DNA of 12,113 nt from Pseudomonadota bacterium (GCA_009936895.1 JAACDS010000198.1:1-12113); one strand, 5' to 3'; counted from the first letter of the stretch, positions 1 through 7,831 are shown. Numbers and translations: made by a program. Notes: a model not told the origin generated them from the letters alone.

Positions 1-92
1 AGTTCGGTGTTTCTAGGCGACACATTAAGACGGGACGATGCGGGGCAATACTCCCACGATGCCTGCGCTGGGTTTTGCGTTAATGCGTTCAG
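1..92. other. Short non-coding edge region
   Basis: This is the stretch downstream of the oxygenase stop codon at 93-95 (minus strand). I see no gene, convincing hairpin terminator or repeat in it. The window edge cuts whatever lies to the left. Confidence 0.5.
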
Positions 93-1334
93 CTAGGGGT
101 TGCGCTTGGCGCCGCCAATGCCTATCGGAGCGCTTTGCCCACCAGCGCGAGCTTTAGCCACCACGTCGCGTAAGGTGAACGGGGCATTGAGTTGCTCCGC
201 TGAGGAGTTCGGGCCAAGTTCGCCAACCCGAAGATAGATGCCGGCGTCTGCTGCTAAGCGAAAATCCACCGTTGCTCCTGTGGGCTCATCGACCTTACCG
301 CTGGCTCCAAAACCGTGGCCCTCATTGGTTTGCGCGGCGTTTGTTGCCTGAAAGCCCATGCGCTGCAACAGCTTGGGACTGGCGCGTTCGACCACGTCCG
401 GGCGAACAGACAGCATCCAGTTTTCTTGCTGACGGATGACCGGATGTTGCATGCCATTGAGCATCACAATGCGCGCCATGTCCGTGTGATTGATGCCGGT
501 GCTGTGCAGTAAGCGTCCGTCTGTAATGACGATTGTGCCAGCTGAAGCGTCGAGATTGATCGTTGGTGGTAGTTTGCCGACGGGTTCTTGGGCGCGAACC
601 GCGTCGGACAACACGCGATGGCTCCCAGGAATGATCAGCGTGCCGCCATTGGTTTCATCGATATCAGTGATGACCGTCATCACATTGACGGTGAGCGGGC
701 TTCTGGAGTCCAGGGCGATGTCCTGATCCTGATGCAAAGCCTGTGGCACGCCGCCCTTCAGGGAAATAGAGGCGATCAGGGAGTTGCTGATCCAGTTTTC
801 GCCCAAGGCCTCGGTCACAATCTGCTCAACCAAGGGGCCGCCTTGTACCGTCTCAGGGTGTTGTTCGAGCAAGTCTTCAAAGCACCGCCCTTTGTTGACA
901 CAGCAGTTGATGTTTTGACCACTTGGCGTTTTTTGCGCAATACCCGCCAGCCGCTCCCCCTCAGCTTGTTCGATCATGCGTTTATGCAGAACAGCTACTT
1001 GTTCAGAGGACAGTGCGCCCTCTATTTTGCAGTATCCCCAGTTCAACATATCCATGCGGAGCCGCTCGATATCTTTCGTAGCAATGGGGAGGTCTTTGTC
1101 TTTCCAGTAGGGATGTTTGGAGCCAACGGTGGTGTCGTAGTAAGCGCCTGGTTCGAAATTCCACTGGCCCCATTCACTGCTGCGTTTGGGTGGTACGAAA
1201 TGAATTGATGGATTGGCGTCGAGCACAGACGGCATCGGATCCTTTGCCGCCAGTTCCGTTTGATACATGGGTTGGCCTGCGTTGGACTTTGTCGCCACAT
1301 GGACAGGTTCAAATTCTATGGGCACGGTGCTCAT
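93..1334 (-). CDS. Phytanoyl-CoA dioxygenase (PhyH) family oxygenase
   Basis: A 413-residue protein of the PhyH family, non-haem Fe(II)/2-oxoglutarate oxygenases that hydroxylate or otherwise oxidise small molecules. The facial triad is visible: H201-x-D203 (in ALHQDQD) and the distal H277 (in DGRLLHSTG). R288 (in ARIVM) is well placed to bind 2-oxoglutarate. Between them, ETNGGTLIIPGSHR (about 227-240) is the classic PhyH strand ending in the GSH motif. The first 90 or so residues and the tail after about 330 lie outside the core. No signal peptide is seen, so it is probably cytoplasmic. The ATG at 1334 is preceded by AAGGAAG at a normal distance, which supports this start. It is transcribed away from the cupin gene. 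The substrate cannot be told from sequence; many bacterial PhyH proteins are uncharacterised. Family call is firm, function open. Confidence 0.9.
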   Translation of the reverse strand: MSTVPIEFEPVHVATKSNAGQPMYQTELAAKDPMPSVLDANPSIHFVPPKRSSEWGQWNFEPGAYYDTTVGSKHPYWKDKDLPIATKDIERLRMDMLNWGYCKIEGALSSEQVAVLHKRMIEQAEGERLAGIAQKTPSGQNINCCVNKGRCFEDLLEQHPETVQGGPLVEQIVTEALGENWISNSLIASISLKGGVPQALHQDQDIALDSRSPLTVNVMTVITDIDETNGGTLIIPGSHRVLSDAVRAQEPVGKLPPTINLDASAGTIVITDGRLLHSTGINHTDMARIVMLNGMQHPVIRQQENWMLSVRPDVVERASPKLLQRMGFQATNAAQTNEGHGFGASGKVDEPTGATVDFRLAADAGIYLRVGELGPNSSAEQLNAPFTLRDVVAKARAGGQSAPIGIGGAKRNP

Positions 1335-1593
1335 ATTGCGGCGCTTCCTTACAATGCTCTTCGTCTGGAGGCCCTTAAGCTACGCCGAATCGCCCCACGA
1401 ATCGATAGCGTTGCCACTTTAGCCGCCGCCCATATCTGGCTCGACGATCCTCTAACAACGTTGGGGGTGGGTTTTCGCTGGACACTCTTTTAAAGCGCTC
1501 AGCGATACCTCAACGCGCCGAGAGACTTGTGTGCTGGGAAGGTTTCAGGCTTAGGTGCAGAATATCAGGTCTTCCATTGCTTTGAGGTAGCCG
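1335..1593. other. Divergent intergenic region between oxygenase and cupin genes
   Basis: These 259 bases separate two divergently transcribed genes and should hold both promoters. I see no persuasive -35/-10 pair, operator palindrome or small gene. The only clear elements are the ribosome binding sites at each edge: AAGGAAG for the minus-strand gene and GAGG about six bases before the ATG at 1594. Confidence 0.4.
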
Positions 1594-2199
1594 ATGCAAA
1601 TCGCTGAACTAAGAACGATTCTTGGGGTCTTTCTGATTCTGGGAGCCAACGCATTTGCGGAGCCTTCAGGCTCAATGCCTGCTCGCTCGTTAACGGCGGC
1701 GGAATTGGTGGAACATCTGGGCTTGGACGGCCACGTTGAAGGCGGTTTCTTTCGGCGTACGTACGCCTCGGATTACACTCTGCTGACGGAAGATGATCGT
1801 GAGCGGCTGACCTTGTCATCGATTTTCTATCTTTTGGCAGCGGAGTCGCCTATAGGTCATTTTCATTTGAACCAATCCGATATTGTTCACTATTTCCACC
1901 TCGGCGATCCCATCACCTACTATTTGCTGCACCCGACTGGCGAACTCGAAACGACGGTGATGGGCAGCGATGTGCGTAGAGGACAGGTTTTGCAGCTGAC
2001 CGTACCCGGCGGCGTGTGGAAAGCCTCGGAAATCCCCTCGAATGGGTCACATGGTTTTGGGCTGATCAGTGAAGCGGTGACCCCGGGATTCGAATACGAT
2101 GATATGACCTTGGGTTATCGCGACGTGTTGGTGGCACAATTTCCTCAGCACGACACTTTGGTGAAACGGCTGAGCCACGCTACGCCTCCTAAACGCTAG
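1594..2199 (+). CDS. Cupin (DUF985 type) protein with export signal
   Basis: A 201-residue protein whose residues about 34-185 match the DUF985/cupin_5 pattern. HVEGGFFRRTYASD (47-60) is the family's opening motif. SSIFYLL (75-81) leads into GHFHLNQSDIVHYFHLGDP (88-106), the His-rich cupin segment. LTVPGGVWKAS (135-145) and the closing VTPGFEYDDM (162-171) complete the fold. Most DUF985 proteins I know of are about 160 residues and cytoplasmic. This one has an N-terminal hydrophobic stretch (RTILGVFLILGANAFA) ending in an A-F-A signal peptidase site before E23, so it is probably periplasmic. GAGG six bases before the ATG supports the start. It lies 114 bases upstream of the permease gene on the same strand and could be co-transcribed with it. 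The family has no settled enzymatic role; a sugar or nucleotide-sugar ligand is conceivable but not shown. Confidence 0.85.
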   Translation: MQIAELRTILGVFLILGANAFAEPSGSMPARSLTAAELVEHLGLDGHVEGGFFRRTYASDYTLLTEDDRERLTLSSIFYLLAAESPIGHFHLNQSDIVHYFHLGDPITYYLLHPTGELETTVMGSDVRRGQVLQLTVPGGVWKASEIPSNGSHGFGLISEAVTPGFEYDDMTLGYRDVLVAQFPQHDTLVKRLSHATPPKR

Positions 2200-2313
2200 G
2201 CGATTACAAAATCCAGAGCAACGTAAGGTGTTCCGATTTAGACTGAGGTTCTAGCGAGGGCGGCAAGCAGCTCTTATTCGCAGCAAAGCACTATGCAAGA
2301 TGAGGAGCAGTTC
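2200..2313 (+). other. Spacer between cupin and permease genes
   Basis: A 114-base gap on the coding strand. It ends in GAGGAG (2302-2307), a strong ribosome binding site that selects the ATG at 2314. I see no terminator hairpin here, so read-through from the cupin gene is possible; no clear promoter could be identified. Confidence 0.4.
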
Positions 2314-3630
2314 ATGCCGATGATGCAAACGACTCAGCGGTCACTTGACCAGTATTTTGGTCTTACCAATCATGGCACCACGATATCTCGCGAGGCTCTC
2401 GCTGGTGTAACGACTTTCTTGGCCATGGCCTACATCACCGTTGTGAATCCTCTCATTCTGTCGGATGCAGGGATGGATTTTGGCGCGGTTTTTGTCGCGA
2501 CCTGTTGTGCCGCTGCGTTTGGATCATTGGTTATGGGTTTAATGGCTAATTATCCCATAGGCATGGCGCCGGGTATGGGCCAGAACGCCTTCTTCACTTA
2601 TGCGGTCGTGGTTGGCTCAGGGCAGCCTTGGCAGGCAGCGCTGGGTGCGGTTTTCATCTCTGGCATCTTGTTTGTGATCATCAGTTTGCTGCCAATTCGG
2701 GCGTGGCTGATTAATTCTATCCCACGCAACCTGAAGCTCGGGATGGCCGCTGGCATCGGCTTTTTCTTGGCCTTCATCGCGATGAAAAATGCCGGCATCG
2801 TCGTACAAAACCCAGCCACCTTGGTCAGTTTAGGCGACCTTATTGCCTTCGCGCCGATTATGGCCTTGGTGGGTTTTTTTGCGATTACTGCACTGACGGC
2901 AAGAGGTAACCGTAGCGCGGTCATCATTGGCATGCTGCTCGTCTCACTGATCGGGTGGTTCAGTGGCCAAGCAGAATTTGTTGGTGTTGTCGCCGCGCCG
3001 CCGTCTGCTGCGCCGGTATTTATGCAACTCGATATTGCGGCCGCTTTGGACATTTCCATGCTTAGCGTGATCCTTACATTGCTGCTTGTTGACGTCTTTG
3101 ATACCGCCGGCACCTTGGTCGCGGTGGCGACTCGGGCTGACTTGGTGGACAAAGACGGCAACCTGCCGCGTTTGGGTAAGGCGCTGTTGGCGGACTCTGG
3201 AGCGACTGCCGTTGGCGCGTTGCTCGGCACATCGTCCACCACCAGCTTCATTGAAAGCGCGGCGGGTGTGGAAAGCGGCGGCCGTACGGGACTGACGGCG
3301 GTTGTTGTCGGGCTGCTCTTTTTGGTTTGTCTGCTGTTGGCGCCGTTGGCACAAAGCATTCCGGGTTATGCGGCTGCGGCAGCCCTGCTGTTTGTCTCAG
3401 CTTCCATGGCTCAGAGCTTGGTGGGCATCGATTGGCCAGACGTCACAGAATCTACCCCAGCGTTACTGACCGCTATCATGATGCCTCTGAGCTTTTCGGT
3501 GGCGAACGGCATTGGCATTGGCTTTATCAGCTATGTGTCGATCAAACTTCTCGCCCGTCGGCACAATGAGGTACCGGCAGCGGTCTACGTGATCGCCGTG
3601 ATCTTCGCGGGTAAGTTCGCCTTTCTCTAG
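2314..3630 (+). CDS. NCS2-type purine base permease (AzgA/PbuG-like)
   Basis: A 438-residue inner-membrane transporter, almost entirely made of hydrophobic segments. It matches the AzgA/PbuG/PbuO branch of the nucleobase-cation symporter-2 superfamily, whose known members import hypoxanthine, guanine or adenine by proton symport. Diagnostic stretches are AGVTTFLAMAYITVVNP near residue 30, APGMGQNAFFTY (about 85-96, the substrate-binding turn), FDTAGTLVAVATRADL (about 262-277), and GTSSTTSFIESAAGV followed by ESGGRTG (about 305-325). Length is normal for the family. An in-frame ATG lies seven codons upstream at 2293, but GAGGAG six bases before 2314 makes 2314 the better start. Purine rather than uracil/xanthine preference is inferred from subfamily resemblance, and fits the nearby nucleoside and phosphoribosyltransferase genes. 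It is followed by a hairpin terminator. Confidence 0.92.
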   Translation: MPMMQTTQRSLDQYFGLTNHGTTISREALAGVTTFLAMAYITVVNPLILSDAGMDFGAVFVATCCAAAFGSLVMGLMANYPIGMAPGMGQNAFFTYAVVVGSGQPWQAALGAVFISGILFVIISLLPIRAWLINSIPRNLKLGMAAGIGFFLAFIAMKNAGIVVQNPATLVSLGDLIAFAPIMALVGFFAITALTARGNRSAVIIGMLLVSLIGWFSGQAEFVGVVAAPPSAAPVFMQLDIAAALDISMLSVILTLLLVDVFDTAGTLVAVATRADLVDKDGNLPRLGKALLADSGATAVGALLGTSSTTSFIESAAGVESGGRTGLTAVVVGLLFLVCLLLAPLAQSIPGYAAAAALLFVSASMAQSLVGIDWPDVTESTPALLTAIMMPLSFSVANGIGIGFISYVSIKLLARRHNEVPAAVYVIAVIFAGKFAFL

Positions 3631-3725
3631 ACGACGCGAGGTGTCGCGCACCCACGGGAGTGATCGCAAGCAAGGAAGAAACAGAAAAGTGTCAGGTTAG
3701 GGAGACTCAAGAATCGAGTTGAGAA

Positions 3726-3759
3726 GCGTCCGAGCCGTAGCGGGCCCGGACGTTCTTTT
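3726..3759 (+). terminator. Intrinsic terminator between converging genes
   Basis: CGTCCG (3727-3732) pairs with CGGACG (3747-3752), and the inner GCC (3734-3736) pairs with GGC (3743-3745) across one A/C mismatch. The loop is six bases. TTCTTTT (3753-3759) follows directly, as expected for rho-independent termination of the permease transcript. The opposite strand also has a pyrimidine-rich flank (CTTCTC), so it may work for the receptor gene too. Confidence 0.75.
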
Positions 3760-3778
3760 CATAACGGCTAAGCAGTCC

Positions 3779-6241
3779 TTAGAAGGAGTACTGGGCCTTG
3801 GCAATGAAGTGTCTTGGCAGTTCTGGCAAGACGATTGTGCTGCCAAACAGGTTCGGGAAGTTGGAGCGGAAATAACGCTCGTCTGTCAGGTTCTTGCCGG
3901 TCAACGAGAACTTCCATGACTCGGTTTCATAGCCCAGCGTCATGTTTACCAGCGTGTAAGCTGGGAGCATGATGCTGTGTGAGAAGCCTGATGCCACGGA
4001 GTCAACGTCGGTAACGCTGGCGCTGACTGAGATGCCGTTATCAAATAAATACGTACCGTAGACGGAGTAGATGTTTTCTGGCATGCCGGCACGCCGGCCA
4101 CCACTTGCTGCAACATTAATTGGTCCGCCAATTTGTCCACCAAACAACAAGGCTGGATCGATTGCGGGCAGATCCCCCGCCCCATAGAAGCTGAATCGGC
4201 TGCCATCATTGATGCTAGCAAGGTTTAGGGCTTCGACATTGGTGTACGTCGCACCAACAAAGAGAGCCTCGTTAACAGCCCAGCGCAGTTCGAATTCTGT
4301 GCCTTCAGTTTTTACGGACTGATTGGTCACGATGGACTGAGCCGAGAAGTCTGTGCGTTCCTGTTCGTAATGCGACAGTGAGAAGTACAGTCGACCGTCT
4401 TCTAGCAGTTCGCCCTTAACACCAAATTCGGTGAGCTCAGAGGAATCGAAGGCACCGCCCGATGCGATGTTGCTTACGGTCAACTCAGCGCCTTGACCCG
4501 CAATGACGGTAGCCTGCTCTGACACTGTTACGTAAGGAATGATGCCTGTATTGGCGATTTCGTAAGACAAGCTTACGGTCCAGGAATTACCGGACACATC
4601 GTCCTCGGCCTCTAGGTCGATACAGCTGCCGTCAGTGCAGAAGTTGTTTGAGCTGGCGAGCAACAGTTTGTCGGCAGGCTGACGGCTTTCCATGTCCAAT
4701 CGGTCATGACGTGCGCCAATCAATAAAGAAAGACCGTTTTCCCATGACAAGTCGGTCAGGAAGGCCAGACCAATATCAGTGTATTCGCCAATATAGTATT
4801 CGGTGTAGTCATCGTCGATGCTCGTGGCTAACAAACGCGCGTCCAGTGCGGTGCTTGGACCGGTCAGATCGCGACGGCCAAAGTATTCGTTGGTGTAGTC
4901 ATCGCCATGTTCAAAGTCGGTGAAACGAATGGAAGGCGAAAGCTGCACAGATGCAACCAGGCTGTCGAAGGTATAGGTCTTCGACAGCACCAGTTTCTCT
5001 TCGATGACATAGGTTTCATGGAACTGTGAAAAACCGTAGGCGTTTTCGTTGAGGTTCTCGTAGGACTCATAGAACAACTGGTTTTTTACCTCCCAGCCAG
5101 CGTCCGTGTCGATGATGACGTCCAGGTACAGGGTAGTCACTTGGTTTTCCAAACGATCTTCTGCGCCGATCAACGTTGTTTTCGGATCCAGAATTGCGGT
5201 GCCTACGTCGTTCAGGGCCAGCAAATCGCTGTTGAAGAAGCCACTGATGTCGTCAAAAGTCAGCGTTGAATTTGCAGGCAATCCGTTGTCCCCAGACCAG
5301 GAGGCAAATGGGTTCAGGTCGGTGAATCCGTCCCCATCGACGTCATATTCCTGATGCGAAATCTTTCCGTCACCGTCGGTGTCCAGAGGACTGGGTGAAC
5401 CCGTAATGTAGGTACCGTTGTCGATCAAGTCTTGGGTGATTCGGTTCCAGCCCGCGTTCTGGGCGCCAGAATAATCGTGATACATGCCGCCAAACTGAAG
5501 CTGTACTTTATCGTTCAGATCCAGATCGAAGCTTGCTTGAATCAACGACTGTTCAACGCCAGGGGCGTTCTCATAAAAGCTGTCCGAATTTTCCAGTTCT
5601 CCATACAGGTAGAAACCCATGGGCTTGCCAGCAAACTCAGCAGGGCCGCCAACTTCCGCAGTCAGCACGCTCTTGTCCCAGCTGCCAGTGGTGTAAGACA
5701 TTGCTCCAGTGTTTTCCTCAATGTACGCGCCAGTCTCTTCGATGCGCGCAGACTTAGGGTTGAAGTTTAGGTACCCGCCAATCTTGGATGGGCCATATAT
5801 TGGGGAGGCTGGCCCACGCACGATGTCGACGCGGTCGGATGCACCAATTGGGGTTGGGTAGTTGCCCGGATTATCCAGCCGACGAATGCCGCGGAAATAG
5901 GTTTCACCTGGGGTGCCGCGGACATCTAAGCCACCGGCTACACCGAAGAACGATTGAGTGAAGGAACCGGGCGACACGGTAACGAGTTCATCAATGTCTT
6001 GCATGTTCATGCGATCCATCAGCTCTTCGCTCACCGTAGAGACGCTTCGCGGGGTTTCTAAGATAGATTTGTTGAAACCAAAAATAGACTTAACGTCTTC
6101 ACCGGGCAGACTGTTTAGGTCGCCGGTTACCACAACTTCTTCCATCACTTCTTCTTCGGCCGCTGCGGCGGGAATCGCCACAGTAACCGCACTGAGCAAG
6201 GCGCCCAATGTGAGTAGTTGACGTACATTCCGGTAATTCAT
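3779..6241 (-). CDS. TonB-dependent outer-membrane receptor with EF-hand-like loop
   Basis: An 820-residue outer-membrane receptor. Residues 1-28 are a signal peptide ending in AIPAAAA. A TonB-box-like EEVVVTG follows at about 34-40. The plug domain runs to about 180, with SILETPRSVSTVSEE, LDVRGTPGETYFRGIRR and VDIVRGPASPIYGPSKIGG, a pattern shared with siderophore-type receptors. The rest is a beta-barrel ending in the expected C-terminal Phe (AKAQYSF). Residues about 287-312 hold DTDGDGKISHQE, a full 12-residue EF-hand calcium loop, followed by a second partial loop DVDGDGFTDLNP. A Cys pair (FCTDGSC) probably sits in another external loop. The start at 6241 is preferred over 6271 because AAAGGA lies just upstream and the signal peptide then begins MNYRN. 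The substrate is inferred from neighbours to be a nucleoside or related compound. Siderophore uptake is the main alternative. Confidence 0.9.
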   Translation of the reverse strand: MNYRNVRQLLTLGALLSAVTVAIPAAAAEEEVMEEVVVTGDLNSLPGEDVKSIFGFNKSILETPRSVSTVSEELMDRMNMQDIDELVTVSPGSFTQSFFGVAGGLDVRGTPGETYFRGIRRLDNPGNYPTPIGASDRVDIVRGPASPIYGPSKIGGYLNFNPKSARIEETGAYIEENTGAMSYTTGSWDKSVLTAEVGGPAEFAGKPMGFYLYGELENSDSFYENAPGVEQSLIQASFDLDLNDKVQLQFGGMYHDYSGAQNAGWNRITQDLIDNGTYITGSPSPLDTDGDGKISHQEYDVDGDGFTDLNPFASWSGDNGLPANSTLTFDDISGFFNSDLLALNDVGTAILDPKTTLIGAEDRLENQVTTLYLDVIIDTDAGWEVKNQLFYESYENLNENAYGFSQFHETYVIEEKLVLSKTYTFDSLVASVQLSPSIRFTDFEHGDDYTNEYFGRRDLTGPSTALDARLLATSIDDDYTEYYIGEYTDIGLAFLTDLSWENGLSLLIGARHDRLDMESRQPADKLLLASSNNFCTDGSCIDLEAEDDVSGNSWTVSLSYEIANTGIIPYVTVSEQATVIAGQGAELTVSNIASGGAFDSSELTEFGVKGELLEDGRLYFSLSHYEQERTDFSAQSIVTNQSVKTEGTEFELRWAVNEALFVGATYTNVEALNLASINDGSRFSFYGAGDLPAIDPALLFGGQIGGPINVAASGGRRAGMPENIYSVYGTYLFDNGISVSASVTDVDSVASGFSHSIMLPAYTLVNMTLGYETESWKFSLTGKNLTDERYFRSNFPNLFGSTIVLPELPRHFIAKAQYSF

Positions 6242-6307
6242 AAGGGGTCCTTTGTAGGGGGTTTCGTGCATTTAAATTTGATACGTTGCGTCTCTTTGGG
6301 TTGAGAT

Positions 6308-6337
6308 TCGACGCTCGCTCGCGTGCGAGAGGGTCGA
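6308..6337 (-). promoter_or_regulatory. Stem-loop in probable receptor 5' leader
   Basis: TCGAC (6308-6312) pairs with GTCGA (6333-6337), and inside it CTCGC (6314-6318) pairs with GCGAG (6325-6329) around a six-base loop. It sits 67-96 bases upstream of the receptor start. No T-tract follows on the receptor strand, so it looks like a leader structure or protein site rather than a terminator. Confidence 0.45.
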
Positions 6338-6360
6338 GCTTAGGATTTTCCCGCGCGCAA

Positions 6361-6366
6361 ATTGTA
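6361..6366 (-). promoter_or_regulatory. Candidate -10 element for receptor gene
   Basis: On the minus strand this reads TACAAT, one mismatch from the sigma-70 -10 consensus. No good -35 hexamer is found at 16-18 bases, so the call is weak. If real, it gives a leader of about 110 bases containing the stem-loop at 6308-6337. Confidence 0.25.
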
Positions 6367-6587
6367 ACCAAAAGTTAACGATACTGAAGCAAACAATAGG
6401 CCAGAGATGGATTGGCCGCTGGTAGGCCCCAAGATGGGCTGAAAAGGATTTCGTGTCAAAACGGGTGCATTTAGATCAAGGGGCGCACCAAAATAGGACG
6501 TTTGTCTTAGATCAGAGCCGGATCGCTCGTTTATTAATTTTTTTTACCTAAAAGATCTCTGAGGACTGGAAAATCGCCATCCACATT

Positions 6588-6610
6588 CTCACACTGAGGC
6601 AGTGACTGAG
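6588..6610 (+). promoter_or_regulatory. Leader hairpin before the NUP ribosome binding site
   Basis: CACTG (6592-6596) pairs with CAGTG (6600-6604) around an AGG loop. The stem is extended by CTCA (6588-6591) pairing with TGAG (6607-6610) across a two-base bulge. The structure ends ten bases before the AGGAG at 6621-6625. It could influence translation or mRNA stability of the NUP-deaminase transcript; no known riboswitch class was recognised. Confidence 0.4.
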
Positions 6611-6633
6611 CCGTCTTAACAGGAGTGCCTATT

Positions 6634-7776
6634 GTGACCATGATCGTACCGCTGAATTGTTTTGTTCCAGTTGTCCTAATGAAAAATATGCGGCAGCTTG
6701 TATTGGGGCTATTTTTCGCCGGGTTATTGGCTGGTTGTTCCCAGCCGTCGACCCCGGCTTCAACGGATCCTGTGTTGCCGGTCAAAGTCGTCTTGGTGAC
6801 GATGTTCGAGATTGGCGCTGATGAGGGCGATACCGCGGGTGAGTTTCAGCTATGGAAAGCGCGTCGAAATCTGACCCAGCGGGTCCCGTTTCCGCAGTCC
6901 CATCATGATTTGTACTACAACCCTGAGACTCAAGTGCTCGGCATGGTAACCGGTATCGGAACCGCTAAGTCTGCTACTGCGACGATGGCATTGGGTCTGG
7001 ATCCGCGCTTTGATCTCACTCAGGCTTACTGGATGGTGGCGGGAATCGCAGGTATCGATCCTGAGGATGCATCCATCGGTTCGGTGGCGTGGTCATCTTA
7101 TTTGGTGGATGGCGACTTGGGTCACGAAATCGATGCTCGGGAAATGCCTGAGGATTGGGATACGGGTTTCTTTGCACGTCATACGAGTTTTCCCTACGAC
7201 CCGGCGCGACCTCAGCCCACGGGCGAGATGTTTCAAGCCAATCCGGCGTTGCGCGATTGGGCCTTCGAGTTGACCAAGAATGCTGAATTGGTCAATCCGC
7301 CAGCACTGGCGGAGACCAATGTTCTTTATACAGAACACCCCAATGCCCAGCGGCCACCCTTTGTTCTGACCGGCGGACATATTGCTGCCATGACGTTTTG
7401 GCATGGAAAGCTGATGAACGATTGGGCCAATCGATACGTGCTCTATTGGTCTGATGGTGCAACAGACTTCGTGACGTCAGCGATGGAAGAGACCGGCACA
7501 TATCAGGCTCTGACCTATCTCGACAACATCGGGCGTGTGGACGTGGACCGCTTCATGGTGCTGCGCGGTGGCAGCAATTACACCATGCAACCACCGGGCA
7601 TAGGCGCTGCGGAGAACTTGCTGAAAGAAAACGATGGCTACGCCGGTCTGGCGGCGTCGCTCGAAAATATCTACATCGTAGGTTCCATCGTCATTGACGA
7701 GCTGTTGGGTGACTGGGAGCGATATTCAGTATCTGTCCCGGGCAGTCAAAACGTGACAGATGCAGACAGTCAGTAA
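6634..7776 (+). CDS. NUP-family (purine nucleoside permease-like) lipoprotein
   Basis: A 380-residue protein of the NUP family, named after a Candida albicans purine nucleoside permease. The family is soluble in appearance and, to my knowledge, related to the nucleoside phosphorylase fold. Matching stretches are KVVLVTMFEIGADEGDTAGE, MVTGIGTAKSATATMALGLD, VAGIAGIDPEDASIGSVAW, HEIDAREMPEDW, FQANPALRDWAFELT and VLRGGSNYTMQPPG. The N-terminus has a hydrophobic stretch and a lipobox LLAGC, so it should be lipid-anchored in the cell envelope. There are no other membrane segments. The GTG at 6634 has AGGAG (6621-6625) at eight bases and is chosen, placing the lipid-bearing Cys at residue 35. The ATG at 6679 would give a more typical 19-residue lipoprotein signal but has no ribosome site. 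It lies 52 bases before the deaminase, a probable operon. Binding or cleavage of purine nucleosides is inferred. Confidence 0.85.
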   Translation: MTMIVPLNCFVPVVLMKNMRQLVLGLFFAGLLAGCSQPSTPASTDPVLPVKVVLVTMFEIGADEGDTAGEFQLWKARRNLTQRVPFPQSHHDLYYNPETQVLGMVTGIGTAKSATATMALGLDPRFDLTQAYWMVAGIAGIDPEDASIGSVAWSSYLVDGDLGHEIDAREMPEDWDTGFFARHTSFPYDPARPQPTGEMFQANPALRDWAFELTKNAELVNPPALAETNVLYTEHPNAQRPPFVLTGGHIAAMTFWHGKLMNDWANRYVLYWSDGATDFVTSAMEETGTYQALTYLDNIGRVDVDRFMVLRGGSNYTMQPPGIGAAENLLKENDGYAGLAASLENIYIVGSIVIDELLGDWERYSVSVPGSQNVTDADSQ

Positions 7777-7815
7777 CAGAAACCAGCTGCATTTCACGAA
7801 CGGTAAGAAATAGTC

Positions 7816-7831
7816 AGAGGAGCACGTTATT
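7816..7831 (+). promoter_or_regulatory. Ribosome binding site deciding an ATT start
   Basis: AGAGGAG (7816-7822) is followed six bases later by ATT (7829-7831), in frame with the deaminase. No ATG, GTG or TTG occurs in that frame between the upstream stop codon (TAG at 7811-7813) and the TTG at 7910. That TTG falls inside the signal peptide. Confidence 0.65.

Larger units (their letters stand above)
6242..6633. other. Divergent regulatory region between receptor and NUP genes
   Basis: This 392-base non-coding stretch must contain the promoters of both transcription units. It holds a hairpin on the receptor side (6308-6337), a TACAAT -10-like hexamer on the minus strand (6361-6366), and a GGTGC-N16-GCACC inverted repeat (6464-6489). 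It also holds an A/T-rich tract with eight consecutive T (6538-6545) and a hairpin just before the NUP ribosome binding site (6588-6610). No protein-coding gene is evident. Confidence 0.6.

Noticed and set aside
588..1208. A 206-codon open frame on the plus strand
   Set aside because: It lies wholly antisense to the PhyH oxygenase, whose catalytic motifs are intact; its translation shows no recognisable domain.
2598..3359. A 253-codon open frame on the minus strand
   Set aside because: It is antisense to the permease gene and its composition (rich in T, A, S, P, K) is what the reverse complement of a membrane protein gives.
3635..3648. Perfect hairpin CGCGA-GGTG-TCGCG just after the permease stop
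   Set aside because: No T-tract follows, and the hairpin with a T-tail at 3726-3759 is a much better terminator; this one may only stabilise the mRNA 3' end.
6452..6472. Possible PurR-like operator (AAAACGGGTGC) upstream of the NUP gene
   Set aside because: Only about 9 of 16 positions fit the PurR palindrome as I recall it and the symmetry is lost; not enough to call a site.
6471..6514. Direct repeat TTAGATCA at 6471-6478 and 6507-6514
   Set aside because: An 8-base repeat within about 400 bases is near chance expectation, and the spacing of 36 is not clearly a whole number of helical turns.
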